Shown one piece after another: positions 1-8,441 of a stretch of DNA of 36,674 nucleotides. Source of the stretch: Clostridium sp. MCC353 (GTDB lineage Bacteria; Bacillota; Clostridia; Lachnospirales; Lachnospiraceae); the NCBI RefSeq assembly GCF_018785315.1, contig NZ_WQPN01000098.1:777-37450 (forward strand), given 5' to 3'. How positions within the stretch are numbered: the stretch's first letter is position 1; each line of letters starts with the position of its first letter. Below the pieces are notes generated by a model, which had not been told where the DNA came from, did no database searches, and saw only the letters and a program-made list of their open reading frames with translations. The position numbers and the translations under genes are program-made.

Positions 1-45
1 GTTACTTTCACTAATCAACTAAATAAAGATTTTCCCCCCATAAGA

Positions 46-74
46 TTGTTGATTTCCCCTCCAAGTGGTACAAT
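46..74 (+). promoter_or_regulatory. Sigma-A type promoter of the PII-like gene
   Basis: A TTGTTG -35 (46-51) and a TACAAT -10 (69-74) are separated by exactly 17 nt. They lie about 35 nt upstream of the start codon at 109. The spacing and hexamers fit a vegetative promoter; no start-site data are available. Confidence 0.6.
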
Positions 75-108
75 AAAAAGAAGTTTTAAAAAAGGAGTGG
101 GAACAAAT

Positions 109-447
109 ATGAATTTAATGCTGATCATTGTACAGGAAGAAGATGCCGCTGCATTGACTTCCGCCTTTAAAAGGAACAAAATCCAGGCCACAAAATTCGA
201 TGCCGAAGGTTTGGTATCCAACCGGAGACTGAAGTTATTTTTAGTTGGAAGCGACAAAACCGAAGAGGTGCTGAAACTGGTAGAAGCGAACTGCCAGGAG
301 CGGTCCATTGAGACAGAAGTATTAGAATATAACGGACATATGATGGTTGATGTGCAAAAAACTATCGTAATCGGCGGCGCCACTGTCTTTATTCTTGGCT
401 TATCGCAGTTGATCAAAATTAAGGGAGGAGTTAATGTAAAATATTAA
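109..447 (+). CDS. PII-like protein of the cyclic-di-AMP receptor family (DarA/PstA-like), divergent
   Basis: A 112-residue cytoplasmic protein. The N-terminus (MNLMLIIVQEED) and the C-terminal GGATVFIL segment are hallmarks of the DarA/PstA family of PII-like c-di-AMP receptors (about 109 residues). The start at 109 is chosen because an AAGGAG ribosome binding site sits about 8 nt upstream; further in-frame upstream codons lack one. Compared with DarA of Bacillus subtilis as I remember it, the ligand loops differ: the usual TTGGF segment reads AEGLV and the GNTT segment reads RRLK. The fold call is therefore strong, but c-di-AMP binding cannot be assumed. The gene appears monocistronic, with its own promoter and a terminator at 513-560. 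Confidence 0.85.
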   Translation: MNLMLIIVQEEDAAALTSAFKRNKIQATKFDAEGLVSNRRLKLFLVGSDKTEEVLKLVEANCQERSIETEVLEYNGHMMVDVQKTIVIGGATVFILGLSQLIKIKGGVNVKY

Positions 448-512
448 TTTCACCCATTATGATGATGGCAGTAAATTTGGTTTTATTCTGAATCTCAGTC
501 AATTTTTACTAC

Positions 513-560
513 AAAAAGAGGATTCTCAAATCACACATGTGAATTGAAAATCCTCCTTTT
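513..560. terminator. Bidirectional intrinsic terminator
   Basis: GAGGATT (518-524) pairs with AATCCTC (549-555), and an inner TCACA/TGTGA stem closes the hairpin. T-rich tracts flank both sides, CTTTTATT on the plus strand and CTTTTTG on the minus strand. It sits between convergent genes and can serve both. Confidence 0.8.
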
Positions 561-605
561 ATTCAGGCTGTTTTTATACAGCCCGTTTTCTTTTACATGG
601 TTAAA

Positions 606-1682
606 TTACGGAACCCTTACCCCATTCCGGTCCACTCTCTTCCCATCAGGAGTCACCGCGTCCGTCATCATTTTGCCGTCCGGATCCATATAATACCATT
701 TTCCATTGGATTCTACCCATCCTGTTTTCATGGCGCCGGTTTCACTCAGATAATACCAGTATGTCTTATCCTGAATCCAGCCGGTTTTCATAGCTCCTGA
801 CTGGCCAGTATAATACCATGTGCCATTATCATTAATCCATCCGGTCTTCATATCCCCTGACTGGCCGCAGTAATACCAATGACCGCCGGTATTGATCCAT
901 CCGGTTTTCATATGGCCGTTTTCATCAAACCAGTACCATTCTCCACGGATCATCACCCACTCGTTGTTGGCTTCACTTCCATCGTTTTTCCTGAAGGTCC
1001 AGACGCCGCCCTCTTTGCTCCAGCTTCCCTGAATATCCGTACTGCCGCTATAAATGTCGTCGTTTTCATCCAAATCCTCCCAGTCCTCCGTATCCTCTGG
1101 AACGGACGGTTTGGAAGGCTTCTCATTGTCCGGGGCAGTTGTTTCTTCCGGCGGATTCACCGGTTTTGTCTTAGCCAGGGCCATATGATACGTCTCCATT
1201 TTCCCCATATCCGTTACCGGGGCCTGGGCGTGGAACCGGTCTACCGTGATGCAGGAATCTTCAATTACAGAAATGTCCACATCATTTTCGCTGTCCACTG
1301 TAATTTTCCCCAAATTCAAGGTCGTTTTCTTCAAAACGGTTTCCCGTCCCGACACATATACGGTCAATACCTGGTCCTCATCATCATAGATCGCTTCTTT
1401 TACCGGAATCTCCGTATTCTTTCTCAGACCGCTGTCAAATGTAAATGTTACGTCCTGGAGTTCTTCGCCTTCCAGTAAGAAACCGATCTGGAATGTCACC
1501 ACATCTTCCAATGGATCATCCTTCTGTAAGCAAAGGGCAACTCCCACTTCATTCTTTTTTCCTTCTTTCCATGTCACAAAGCTGCCTTCTCCTGCTTTTG
1601 CCACCATAAACGGCTTGGCTGTCACTGCCAAAATTACCGCTCCAAGGAGACAAAGTCCTGTTTTTAACATATTTCTTTTCAT
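606..1682 (-). CDS. Secreted cell-wall-binding protein with a cohesin-like beta domain (possible small scaffold)
   Basis: A 358-residue exported protein. The start at 1682 is chosen because AGGAGG lies 8 nt upstream (1691-1697); the in-frame ATG at 1700 overlaps that site and has none of its own. A signal peptide spans about residues 1-30 (cleavage near AKA/GE). Residues about 33-150 form a beta-rich domain whose strand pattern (DVVTFQIGF, DVTFTFD, LTVYVSG, LNLGKITV) recalls cohesins; this is inference, not a recognised match. An acidic, Pro-rich linker (about 172-212) follows. Residues about 241-340 hold five 20-residue choline/cell-wall-binding repeats with the GW..(N)G.WYY...G.MKT pattern. 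The gene lies 14 nt downstream of a dockerin-bearing protease in the same operon, so a role in anchoring that enzyme to the wall is plausible. The repeats are certain; the ligand could be choline-substituted or another wall polymer. Confidence 0.85.
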   Translation of the reverse strand: MKRNMLKTGLCLLGAVILAVTAKPFMVAKAGEGSFVTWKEGKKNEVGVALCLQKDDPLEDVVTFQIGFLLEGEELQDVTFTFDSGLRKNTEIPVKEAIYDDEDQVLTVYVSGRETVLKKTTLNLGKITVDSENDVDISVIEDSCITVDRFHAQAPVTDMGKMETYHMALAKTKPVNPPEETTAPDNEKPSKPSVPEDTEDWEDLDENDDIYSGSTDIQGSWSKEGGVWTFRKNDGSEANNEWVMIRGEWYWFDENGHMKTGWINTGGHWYYCGQSGDMKTGWINDNGTWYYTGQSGAMKTGWIQDKTYWYYLSETGAMKTGWVESNGKWYYMDPDGKMMTDAVTPDGKRVDRNGVRVP

Positions 1683-1696
1683 TCTGTTTGTCCTCC

Positions 1697-4600
1697 TCAT
1701 TGTATATTAGCAGCGCCGGCAGACGGCCGGATCGTAATTTCAGGCAGCACCTCCGGTATTGGTATAAACACTGTATCGCTGACAAGACGTTCCCCTTTGT
1801 TGGTATGAGCGTTGTCCACCCGGGATAATTCAGCCCTTACATAAGACGGCATCTGCATCCGTTCAAGGTCTTCCGGTTCGATATAATAAACCCACGTGCC
1901 ATCACTGGTTTCACCCAGCTCTCCATGCTCCGGAACTTCCGCAAATATCATCTGAGCTGCCTTGACATAGCCATTTTCATCGCTGCCTCCCACGATATCA
2001 CCGTTTTCATCAAACAGCAGAACCGCATTATAGGCCGGATTTCCCCGGTAGCTTCCCGTGAAAATGAAAGAGCCTTTAGGGATTATCTGCTCTGTTCCAG
2101 CCGAATCAGTTCCCGCGTCAAAGTCCTCCTTCAGTATTCCGATTCCATCTTCAAAGAGCTCAACGTTATCCCCGTTTCTTCCCAAGACATCCAGTTCCGC
2201 TACAGATAATTCCACGCCCTTCTGTCCAATTGCAGCCAGTTTTACATAAGAAGCATCGAACGCATACATCCAGCTGTCCCCTTCTTTGCTAAAGTAAACA
2301 GTCTGTGTTTCTGTTCCCTCATCAAATGTTCCTGTTTTCACCTCAGTCCAATTTACTCCATCCAAACTGGTAAATATCCCGTACTTCCTGATCGGCGTTC
2401 CCGCATCCCCAGGCGTATAAGAGAATCCGCTTATGGTTTCAACTTGGTTCAGATTGATGATGATCTCAGGATTTTCCTTTGCATTATTAGATGTAAAGCT
2501 GCCGGTATACACCGTGCCGGGGTCCCCGTCGATCACCTTTTCTACTGCCCGTTTGACAATTTCACAAGGATTGCCGTTTCCGGTTTCATAATCGGCATCG
2601 CTGTCCTCCTGCTTATCTTCCTGAGATACCATATTGGTGGTCACAGTCCAGGATGCTTTGTCCATATTTCCATTGTGGGATACCTTCACCGGCTCCATCA
2701 CTGCCGCCTTACTGGTCCGGTTTAAATATTTATCATATCCGACAACCTCATAGGTAAATACCCGGTTATTGACCGTGGTTATATAGTCTGTAAATGTATC
2801 CTGATCCGCAGTCACAAATCCTACCGGATTGCTGATCTTCTCGCCTTTTACATATTCCGTGCGGTAAATTTCATATCCCAGAACCGCATCTTTCTTAGCC
2901 GCGTCGTTGTCCAATGATATTGTCACCGCATTGGTTCCTTTCTGGTAAGAAAGAGCCGCCTTTACGGTCATCTCCTGGGCTATGGAACCGTCTTTTCCAT
3001 GTTCCATCGCGTAAACCCTGGCTTCATCATTCACAAACCAGATCGCCCTGGTTTCATCTTCAAACTGGGCCGCATATTTCCTGGTTCCTTCATCAGGTAC
3101 CATACCCCACCGGGTAAAGAATTCCAGAATATTCTTTTCCGCCGCGGCGCAAGCCAGACGCATCAGCTTGTTATCCGTATCCCCTTGAACCTCTAATGCA
3201 ACGTCTCCCGGCTTGGGAGCTAAGGATGGATCTCGGGAATACGTGTCAACCCTTGCAAAAAACAGGTTATTGAACTGCTCCTCATAAGTTTGATACATCT
3301 TGTAATTGTATCCGCCTCTGTCATAAGCTAAATGCAGCTGCCAGTAAAGTCCAAGCTGTGTAAATACATTGGAAGATCTTCCAACCACACCTGAAGTCAC
3401 TTTGTCGTACACGTCCTTGTACTTAAAACGCACACTGTCATTGGTGTCCTTTGCCTGAGCTAATACGGAGAAATAATTATTGGTTATCTCCGCTATGGCA
3501 TAAGTGCTCTCATTGATCTCATGGCCGATTTCATGGGCAATTCCCCAGCCCATATAGCGGCCGGTCTGGTATCTTCCGTTTTCATCCGCCTGGACGGGAA
3601 CTGCCTTTGCAAGTCCAGGGACAGATCCCCACTCAATGCCGATATGTCCGCCTCCCGCATACATGAACACTCCGGCCGGCATCCGCTGGTATCTGATGTT
3701 CAAACGGCTGGATGGCAGACGGTTTTGGGCTCCGGCTTCCGGTTCATCGCTCAAGCCTTTATGATGATAAAATAAATCCACCATCTCCTCCATGGCCTTC
3801 AGAGATTGGTAAAGCTGTTCTGATTTTTCCTCCGTGCTCCCTGACAGAGCTGACAAAATCTGTTGGGAAGATACGGAGAACATCATATTTTTCATTACCA
3901 GATCGGTTGCGCCCAGCGTGCAGTTGTTAGCTTCATATGATGTTTCTATCCCATGTTTTTCATCATGCAGAGCGGCTATCCGCGGCACATATTCTTCCAG
4001 TTCCTTCACATATTCCGTAACCAGGTCTTTCTGAGCGTCGGAACTGGTTGCTGTTGTGATGTCCAGGACCGGAACACTGTTCCCTCCGCTGACGCGGACG
4101 CTGTAATCGCCCTTTCCTTTCGCTCCTGTATACTCCACATATAAGGAACCGCCATGTTCTGCATCCAGGGACGTCAGATCCGGGATTGTGATTTCATTCG
4201 CTCCCGCCTTTAAACTTCCCAGCTCTTTGGACCAGGAATCTTCGCCATGGTACTGGGTGGCAATCAGTTTCAGTTCCGTAGAATCTCCTGTTTTCTTGCC
4301 GGGAGCGCCTACGTAAACCACAATGGTTTCCCCTGCATTTGCTGAGATTCCAATCGGCTGCCATGCATTTAATCCGCTTTTAAATGTAATCGCACCATCT
4401 GCTTTTTTAGTGACGTCATTATGTATCTTTACAATGCCTTTTACGCCCAGGTCATCTAAGAGCTTCTGCGCATTATCCAGCTCCTTCTCCAGCATATCCT
4501 TTTTCGGATGCAGCTCGCCGCTCACATCATCCGGCGTATGAAGACGCTCCCTCAGCCGGTCTATAGCCGCCTGATCCGCATCCGCTTTTAAAGCCATATG

Positions 4601-7000
4601 CATATCATCCTCATAGAGGCCGAAGATTTCATCTTCCAGTGAATCATAATAATAGAATTTCAACTCCGCAACACCGATTCGTCCGCTGTTATAGGTTCTG
4701 AAATTCACCTGTATCTTCTGCGGGCTGATTGGATTCTCACACTGGAATTCATAATATGTCTTCTTGTTAGAGCTTGTCTTTTTTGATAATTTACCCGGCA
4801 CCTTCACCGGCTTGCCGTCCAAATCCGTCCAGCAGTAAACGCTGGCATCATAAAATTCATATGGCTGCGCGTCATCCGGTATGGCTGCAATGGTGTCCAT
4901 CTCATAGATTTGGTCAAATGTTATGATCGGCGATTTTCCCATTCCATTGGCCGGGTAGGCAACTCCGGCATCCCAGTCGTTTCTGACCCATCCGGTAGAA
5001 TAATCTCCATCCACCATCGCAAACGGCAGTTCCTCATCCGTGCCGAATCCTTCCACATTCACAATGTTATAAGTCGCCGCCTGGCCTTCCTGTACCACAT
5101 TGATCAGCTTATAATTCGGCGTGACAGGCGGATTTAATGTGCTTGTAGTCCCCCTGTAATGGGCTGACGGCCCGCTTTCGCCGATTTCATTCTGTCCCGT
5201 CAGATAGACCTCATATTCTGTCTCGTCCTCCAGCCCGTTCAGCACTGCATTGTTTTGAGCAATGCCTTCCACGCACTCAAACGCTCCATTTGCATCGCTG
5301 TATACACGATAGAACAAGGAGTAGGTATCCGTATCCTCCATATCCTTCCATGAGATATTGAGGGAGCGGTAACCGCTTTTAATCACTACATTTTCCGGCG
5401 GATCCGGCCTCTGGTCCGTCACCGGAATCACAGTGATGGAAGCGCTGTAGCCGCTTCTCCAATCCCCGTTAACCGACTGGACGCTTACGCTATAAGGCTG
5501 TCCATTTTTCAGCTTGTCATTGTTGAATGATTTAACTTCCAGCTTGTTTTCCTTGGTTTTTATGATTTGTTTTTTGCCTTCGTATTCAATACGCACCTCA
5601 TAACCGGTAACATTCGGTTCCTTTTTCCAGGTCAATACAAATGATTTACTGCCTGCTTTTGCCGTCAGCTCCGTTGGAATATTCATTACAGGCGCCGGAA
5701 TCCTGCTCTCCATATCATTTAAAAACTCCACCTTGGAGATTTCAACCAAATTCTTCTGGGAAGTTTTCGTGACTACGATGGAGATTTTCTTTATGGCCAC
5801 CTGCCTGCCCAGATCGAGCACAAGCGTGCCGTCCGCGTCTCTCTCAATACGGGCGCCGGCACTGCGGTACACGCCCACGCCGGACCTAAGCATCTCTTTG
5901 TCCTGTACCTCCTCCGGAATATCCAGAGGTACCGTATGTAATTTCCCATTCTCATCCTCATAGGTCACCTCTATGGTTCCCGATTCAATCCCGCTGCCCC
6001 GCAAAGCGGATATGGCGATTCCTTCCGCCTTCAGTTCACGGTTCATATCCAGTTCCAGGACAATTGGATTCTCCTCTCCAACTTCCCCTTCTTCTATAGG
6101 TTCCAGCGTGAGGTATGTTGCGCTGTCGCCGTCAAAGAGATTCGGGATTTCACTGGGATCCGCGTTGCTGTCAGAGGCTACTTTTATATCATCCGGCCTC
6201 ACTGTTGTAATTTCTGTAACAGAAGCCGTGCTGTGAGCAGTATTTTTATAGAAGATAGTGAAATACTGCAAATCCGTAAGATCCACTTCCCCATCTCCAT
6301 TTATATCATAACATTCAAGCTCAGAGCGGCTGAACTTTCTGTCTCTGCCATGAATTGCCTCCAGCAGTTCTTCAAGATCTTCACTGTCAATGGTTCCGTC
6401 TTCATTGACATCTCCGGGTTTCAGAATTCCCGGATGCTTCGTACCTGATTTGAAGGTATAGCCCGGAAGGTAGTCATTCATCAGCATGACTTTATACGTG
6501 GACTCCTTCACATTGATATACTGTTCATATGATTCATATCCGTCTCCGGTCACTTCCAGCCGGTAACGCCCCGGAATCAGGTTTGTGAAAACCGCCGTTT
6601 CCGATCCATAGGAATCATTTTCTTCTGAATCCCAGTCAATCAGAACTTCGTGTTCTTCCTCATAACCATCCAGCTTTCTTTCCGCCGCTGTCAGGTTTAC
6701 CTCAAAATTCGCAGTTTTTTCTGTCATCAGCACAGAATGAATCTCCACCTGCACAGCTCCCCGGTATCCCCCCATACCTTCCGCATACAGCCCATTGCTG
6801 CCCGATGCCGTCAACACTTCTTCGTCCCGATCTTCGGTTACGGATTCCAAATGCTCTGCGTTGCTCGTTGTCGCAATTTGATACTCCTCGTGTTCCGTAT
6901 GCAGATACCTGCCTGTCTGTTTTGCGTCAGCGTTCAAAACCGACAATGGCGTCTGGAAACACAAGCTCAAAGCCAGCGTAAATATGGCTGCCTTTTTCAT
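1697..7000 (-). CDS. Secreted multidomain M60-like (enhancin/mucinase type) zinc metalloprotease with dockerin
   Basis: A 1767-residue exported protein. The start at 7000 has GGAGG upstream. Domains in order: signal peptide (about 1-26); beta domain; type I dockerin (about 195-252) with two Ca-binding loops, DVNEDGTID and DINGDGEVD; discoidin-like F5/8 type C (about 265-430); two Fn3 domains (about 437-526 and 528-622); a second discoidin-like module (about 630-785); a helical segment (about 790-857); an M60-like catalytic domain (about 865-1300); Fn3 (about 1340-1440); F5/8 type C (about 1450-1615); and a C-terminal tail. The zinc motif is HEIGH at residues 1156-1160 with E1171 downstream, matching the M60 pattern HExxH(8-28)E. 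Known M60 enzymes cleave O-glycosylated host proteins such as mucins, and the carbohydrate-binding modules fit that. It is first in an operon with the wall-binding protein at 606-1682. The exact substrate cannot be told from sequence. Confidence 0.92.
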   Translation of the reverse strand: MKKAAIFTLALSLCFQTPLSVLNADAKQTGRYLHTEHEEYQIATTSNAEHLESVTEDRDEEVLTASGSNGLYAEGMGGYRGAVQVEIHSVLMTEKTANFEVNLTAAERKLDGYEEEHEVLIDWDSEENDSYGSETAVFTNLIPGRYRLEVTGDGYESYEQYINVKESTYKVMLMNDYLPGYTFKSGTKHPGILKPGDVNEDGTIDSEDLEELLEAIHGRDRKFSRSELECYDINGDGEVDLTDLQYFTIFYKNTAHSTASVTEITTVRPDDIKVASDSNADPSEIPNLFDGDSATYLTLEPIEEGEVGEENPIVLELDMNRELKAEGIAISALRGSGIESGTIEVTYEDENGKLHTVPLDIPEEVQDKEMLRSGVGVYRSAGARIERDADGTLVLDLGRQVAIKKISIVVTKTSQKNLVEISKVEFLNDMESRIPAPVMNIPTELTAKAGSKSFVLTWKKEPNVTGYEVRIEYEGKKQIIKTKENKLEVKSFNNDKLKNGQPYSVSVQSVNGDWRSGYSASITVIPVTDQRPDPPENVVIKSGYRSLNISWKDMEDTDTYSLFYRVYSDANGAFECVEGIAQNNAVLNGLEDETEYEVYLTGQNEIGESGPSAHYRGTTSTLNPPVTPNYKLINVVQEGQAATYNIVNVEGFGTDEELPFAMVDGDYSTGWVRNDWDAGVAYPANGMGKSPIITFDQIYEMDTIAAIPDDAQPYEFYDASVYCWTDLDGKPVKVPGKLSKKTSSNKKTYYEFQCENPISPQKIQVNFRTYNSGRIGVAELKFYYYDSLEDEIFGLYEDDMHMALKADADQAAIDRLRERLHTPDDVSGELHPKKDMLEKELDNAQKLLDDLGVKGIVKIHNDVTKKADGAITFKSGLNAWQPIGISANAGETIVVYVGAPGKKTGDSTELKLIATQYHGEDSWSKELGSLKAGANEITIPDLTSLDAEHGGSLYVEYTGAKGKGDYSVRVSGGNSVPVLDITTATSSDAQKDLVTEYVKELEEYVPRIAALHDEKHGIETSYEANNCTLGATDLVMKNMMFSVSSQQILSALSGSTEEKSEQLYQSLKAMEEMVDLFYHHKGLSDEPEAGAQNRLPSSRLNIRYQRMPAGVFMYAGGGHIGIEWGSVPGLAKAVPVQADENGRYQTGRYMGWGIAHEIGHEINESTYAIAEITNNYFSVLAQAKDTNDSVRFKYKDVYDKVTSGVVGRSSNVFTQLGLYWQLHLAYDRGGYNYKMYQTYEEQFNNLFFARVDTYSRDPSLAPKPGDVALEVQGDTDNKLMRLACAAAEKNILEFFTRWGMVPDEGTRKYAAQFEDETRAIWFVNDEARVYAMEHGKDGSIAQEMTVKAALSYQKGTNAVTISLDNDAAKKDAVLGYEIYRTEYVKGEKISNPVGFVTADQDTFTDYITTVNNRVFTYEVVGYDKYLNRTSKAAVMEPVKVSHNGNMDKASWTVTTNMVSQEDKQEDSDADYETGNGNPCEIVKRAVEKVIDGDPGTVYTGSFTSNNAKENPEIIINLNQVETISGFSYTPGDAGTPIRKYGIFTSLDGVNWTEVKTGTFDEGTETQTVYFSKEGDSWMYAFDASYVKLAAIGQKGVELSVAELDVLGRNGDNVELFEDGIGILKEDFDAGTDSAGTEQIIPKGSFIFTGSYRGNPAYNAVLLFDENGDIVGGSDENGYVKAAQMIFAEVPEHGELGETSDGTWVYYIEPEDLERMQMPSYVRAELSRVDNAHTNKGERLVSDTVFIPIPEVLPEITIRPSAGAANIQ

Positions 7001-7077
7001 CCTCTTATCCTCCTGTATTCAGTTTTTAACGTCATATCTGCTTCCGGGCAATTGGTTACAGATAACGTTTTAACCAT
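6997..7077 (-). CDS. Leader ORF (26 codons) translationally overlapping the M60 protease gene
   Basis: This small ORF is preceded by GGAGG (7084-7088) with a 6-nt spacer and starts with ATG at 7077. It ends in a TGA that overlaps the protease start codon (ATGA arrangement at 6997-7000). The predicted peptide begins MVKTLSVTNCPEAD and has no recognised domain. It lies entirely within the leader downstream of the promoter at 7110-7138. The strong ribosome binding site and the overlap suggest translational coupling. Whether the peptide itself matters is unknown. Confidence 0.5.
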   Translation of the reverse strand: MVKTLSVTNCPEADMTLKTEYRRIRG

Positions 7078-7109
7078 CCATTACCTCCACTTTCTGTAAT
7101 AGTCAAACC

Positions 7110-7138
7110 ATTATACTGTTTTCATTTTTAAAAGTCAA
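7110..7138 (-). promoter_or_regulatory. Promoter of the M60 protease operon
   Basis: On the minus strand TTGACT (-35, 7133-7138) and a perfect TATAAT (-10, 7110-7115) are separated by 17 nt. This is the best consensus promoter in the window and gives a leader of roughly 100 nt. Confidence 0.8.
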
Positions 7139-7179
7139 TATTCCAGTCAAATTCAAAATAATATTCGAAATAATGTGAT

Positions 7180-7314
7180 AACAGTTCAGATAGGTCTGCG
7201 CATTTACTGCGCGGACCGTACGAAAACATAGCGGTTGCAGGCATCCAGCCCCTCGCCGCAGTCGACTTTTAATGGGCTGGATGTGAAACAGTTCAGACCT
7301 GTCTGAACTGTTTC
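7180..7314. repeat. Structured dispersed repeat, family 2, copy 1 (three hairpins)
   Basis: The ends are inverted: AACAGTTCAGA at 7180-7190 and its complement at the right end. Inside are a GGTCTGCGC stem (7193-7217, loop ATTTACT), a GCATCCAGCC/GGCTGGATG stem (7241-7283), and a perfect 14-bp hairpin (7285-7314). A related copy lies at 9847-9960 and a minimal one at 29291-29320. No ORF is present. It resembles a non-autonomous, hairpin-forming mobile repeat. Confidence 0.75.
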
Positions 7315-7319
7315 ATAAT

Positions 7320-7415
7320 GTGATAAGCGTTCATACGGCGGGTAACCCGATAAAGAAAGCCCGCTTGTAAACAGTTTTCTTCATCAGGTTACCCGCCGTA
7401 TGGACGGTTACAAAA
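7320..7415. repeat. Long imperfect hairpin next to the family 2 repeat
   Basis: A 20-nt arm at 7328-7347 pairs with 7387-7406 with one mismatch (core CATACGGCGGGTAACC). Pairing continues inward through GAT-AAGAAA and TTTTCTT-ATC. It lies between the protease promoter and the 3' end of the AraC-type gene, and could act as that gene's transcription stop even though its T-tract is poor. Apart from the promoter, leader ORF and these two structures, nothing else is seen in 7001-7468. Confidence 0.65.
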
Positions 7416-7468
7416 TATATGGTATCAATACAGGAGGCGGTCCATTATTTTAAATACGCCCCAGACGC

Positions 7469-8356
7469 CTACCTCCCCGCCTTCTTCTCCACTGCCACCC
7501 AAATCTCACACTGGTAATCCGGTGAAAGCACATCGGCCGACGGATAAGCTTCAAAATCCGTACCTCCGCAGGGCTGATACTCGCTTGCCGGGAAAAATTC
7601 ACTGTAAATCTGCTGATACAGCTTCTGAAATGCCTCCGGCATCTTGCCCACACATGGAAATACTACATAGGTATGGGCCGGAATCTCCTCCACAATAAAA
7701 TCCTCTTCCTCCACCGGCAGCCCATTATACATAGCGCCAATGGCATACGGAAACTGTTGATCCGACGCATCCTTACCAAAGCTGGCCCCCACAATGCAGT
7801 TTTTAAAAATATTTTCCTCAGGAATATACCTGCACAACGCCGGAATTGTCCCGTCCACGCTGCACTGCTGCCAAAACTCCGAAATCTCCGCCGCAGTCAG
7901 TTCCTGATTGCTGGAAACCTTCTTCTTTTTCATGATCAGTTTAAAAGCATCCTTCGTTTCAATCCTGTAGTCCATCGCATTTCCTCCATTTAAAATAAGT
8001 TTTACGGACAGGCGGGAAAATGACTTCAGGACCGCACAGTTATTCTTCACCTGGGACGGCGCGATGCCATGAAAACGGGTAAATGCCCTGCTGAAGCTTT
8101 CCGGCGTATCATAGCCGTATTTCAGCGCAATATCAATAATTTTCGCGTCCGACCCCAGCAGCTCGCTCCCCGCAAGGGATAATCTCCTGCACCGGATATA
8201 TTCCCCCAAAGTGAACCCGCATAGTATGCTGAACACACGCTGAAAATGAAAGCTGGAGGAATACCCCTGCTTAGCCACCTCTTCATAATCAATGGGTTCC
8301 ATAATGTGCTCTTCCACATAATCAACCGCCCGCTGTATCCCTGTGATCCAATCCAT
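7469..8356 (-). CDS. AraC-family transcriptional regulator with GyrI-like ligand-binding domain
   Basis: A 295-residue cytoplasmic regulator. Residues about 8-103 form the double helix-turn-helix of the AraC family, including the signature around IIDIALKYGYDTPESFSRAFTRFHG. Residues about 130-290 form a GyrI/effector-binding domain of the kind that binds small, often hydrophobic or cationic, molecules (compare Rob, BmrR and SbmC-like proteins). GGGGGAGAG lies just upstream of the ATG at 8356. It is 85 nt downstream of the YfcC-type transporter on the same strand, so it may be read with it or from a weak promoter of its own. The targets are unknown; the transporter/peptidase pair upstream is one candidate. 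Confidence 0.9.
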   Translation of the reverse strand: MDWITGIQRAVDYVEEHIMEPIDYEEVAKQGYSSSFHFQRVFSILCGFTLGEYIRCRRLSLAGSELLGSDAKIIDIALKYGYDTPESFSRAFTRFHGIAPSQVKNNCAVLKSFSRLSVKLILNGGNAMDYRIETKDAFKLIMKKKKVSSNQELTAAEISEFWQQCSVDGTIPALCRYIPEENIFKNCIVGASFGKDASDQQFPYAIGAMYNGLPVEEEDFIVEEIPAHTYVVFPCVGKMPEAFQKLYQQIYSEFFPASEYQPCGGTDFEAYPSADVLSPDYQCEIWVAVEKKAGR

Positions 8357-8441
8357 CGTCTCTCCCCCTTCCGTATATCCCTATCTTAAAGGACTGCTGA
8401 TGCTTTCTCTTGACTTTTTATGCTGAGTGATGCCTGGTTTC

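Noticed and set aside
15-416. Minus-strand open frame of 133 codons opposite the PII-like gene
   Set aside because: It mirrors a well-supported gene with its own promoter, ribosome binding site and family motifs. The antisense frame has no ribosome binding site or recognisable domain.
879-1478. Plus-strand frame of 199 codons inside the wall-binding protein gene
   Set aside because: Shadow of a repeat-bearing secreted protein. Its translation has no coherent domain and no start signal.
6650-7099. Plus-strand frame of 149 codons across the protease start
   Set aside because: It runs opposite the protease promoter, leader and signal peptide. The minus-strand signals are far stronger.
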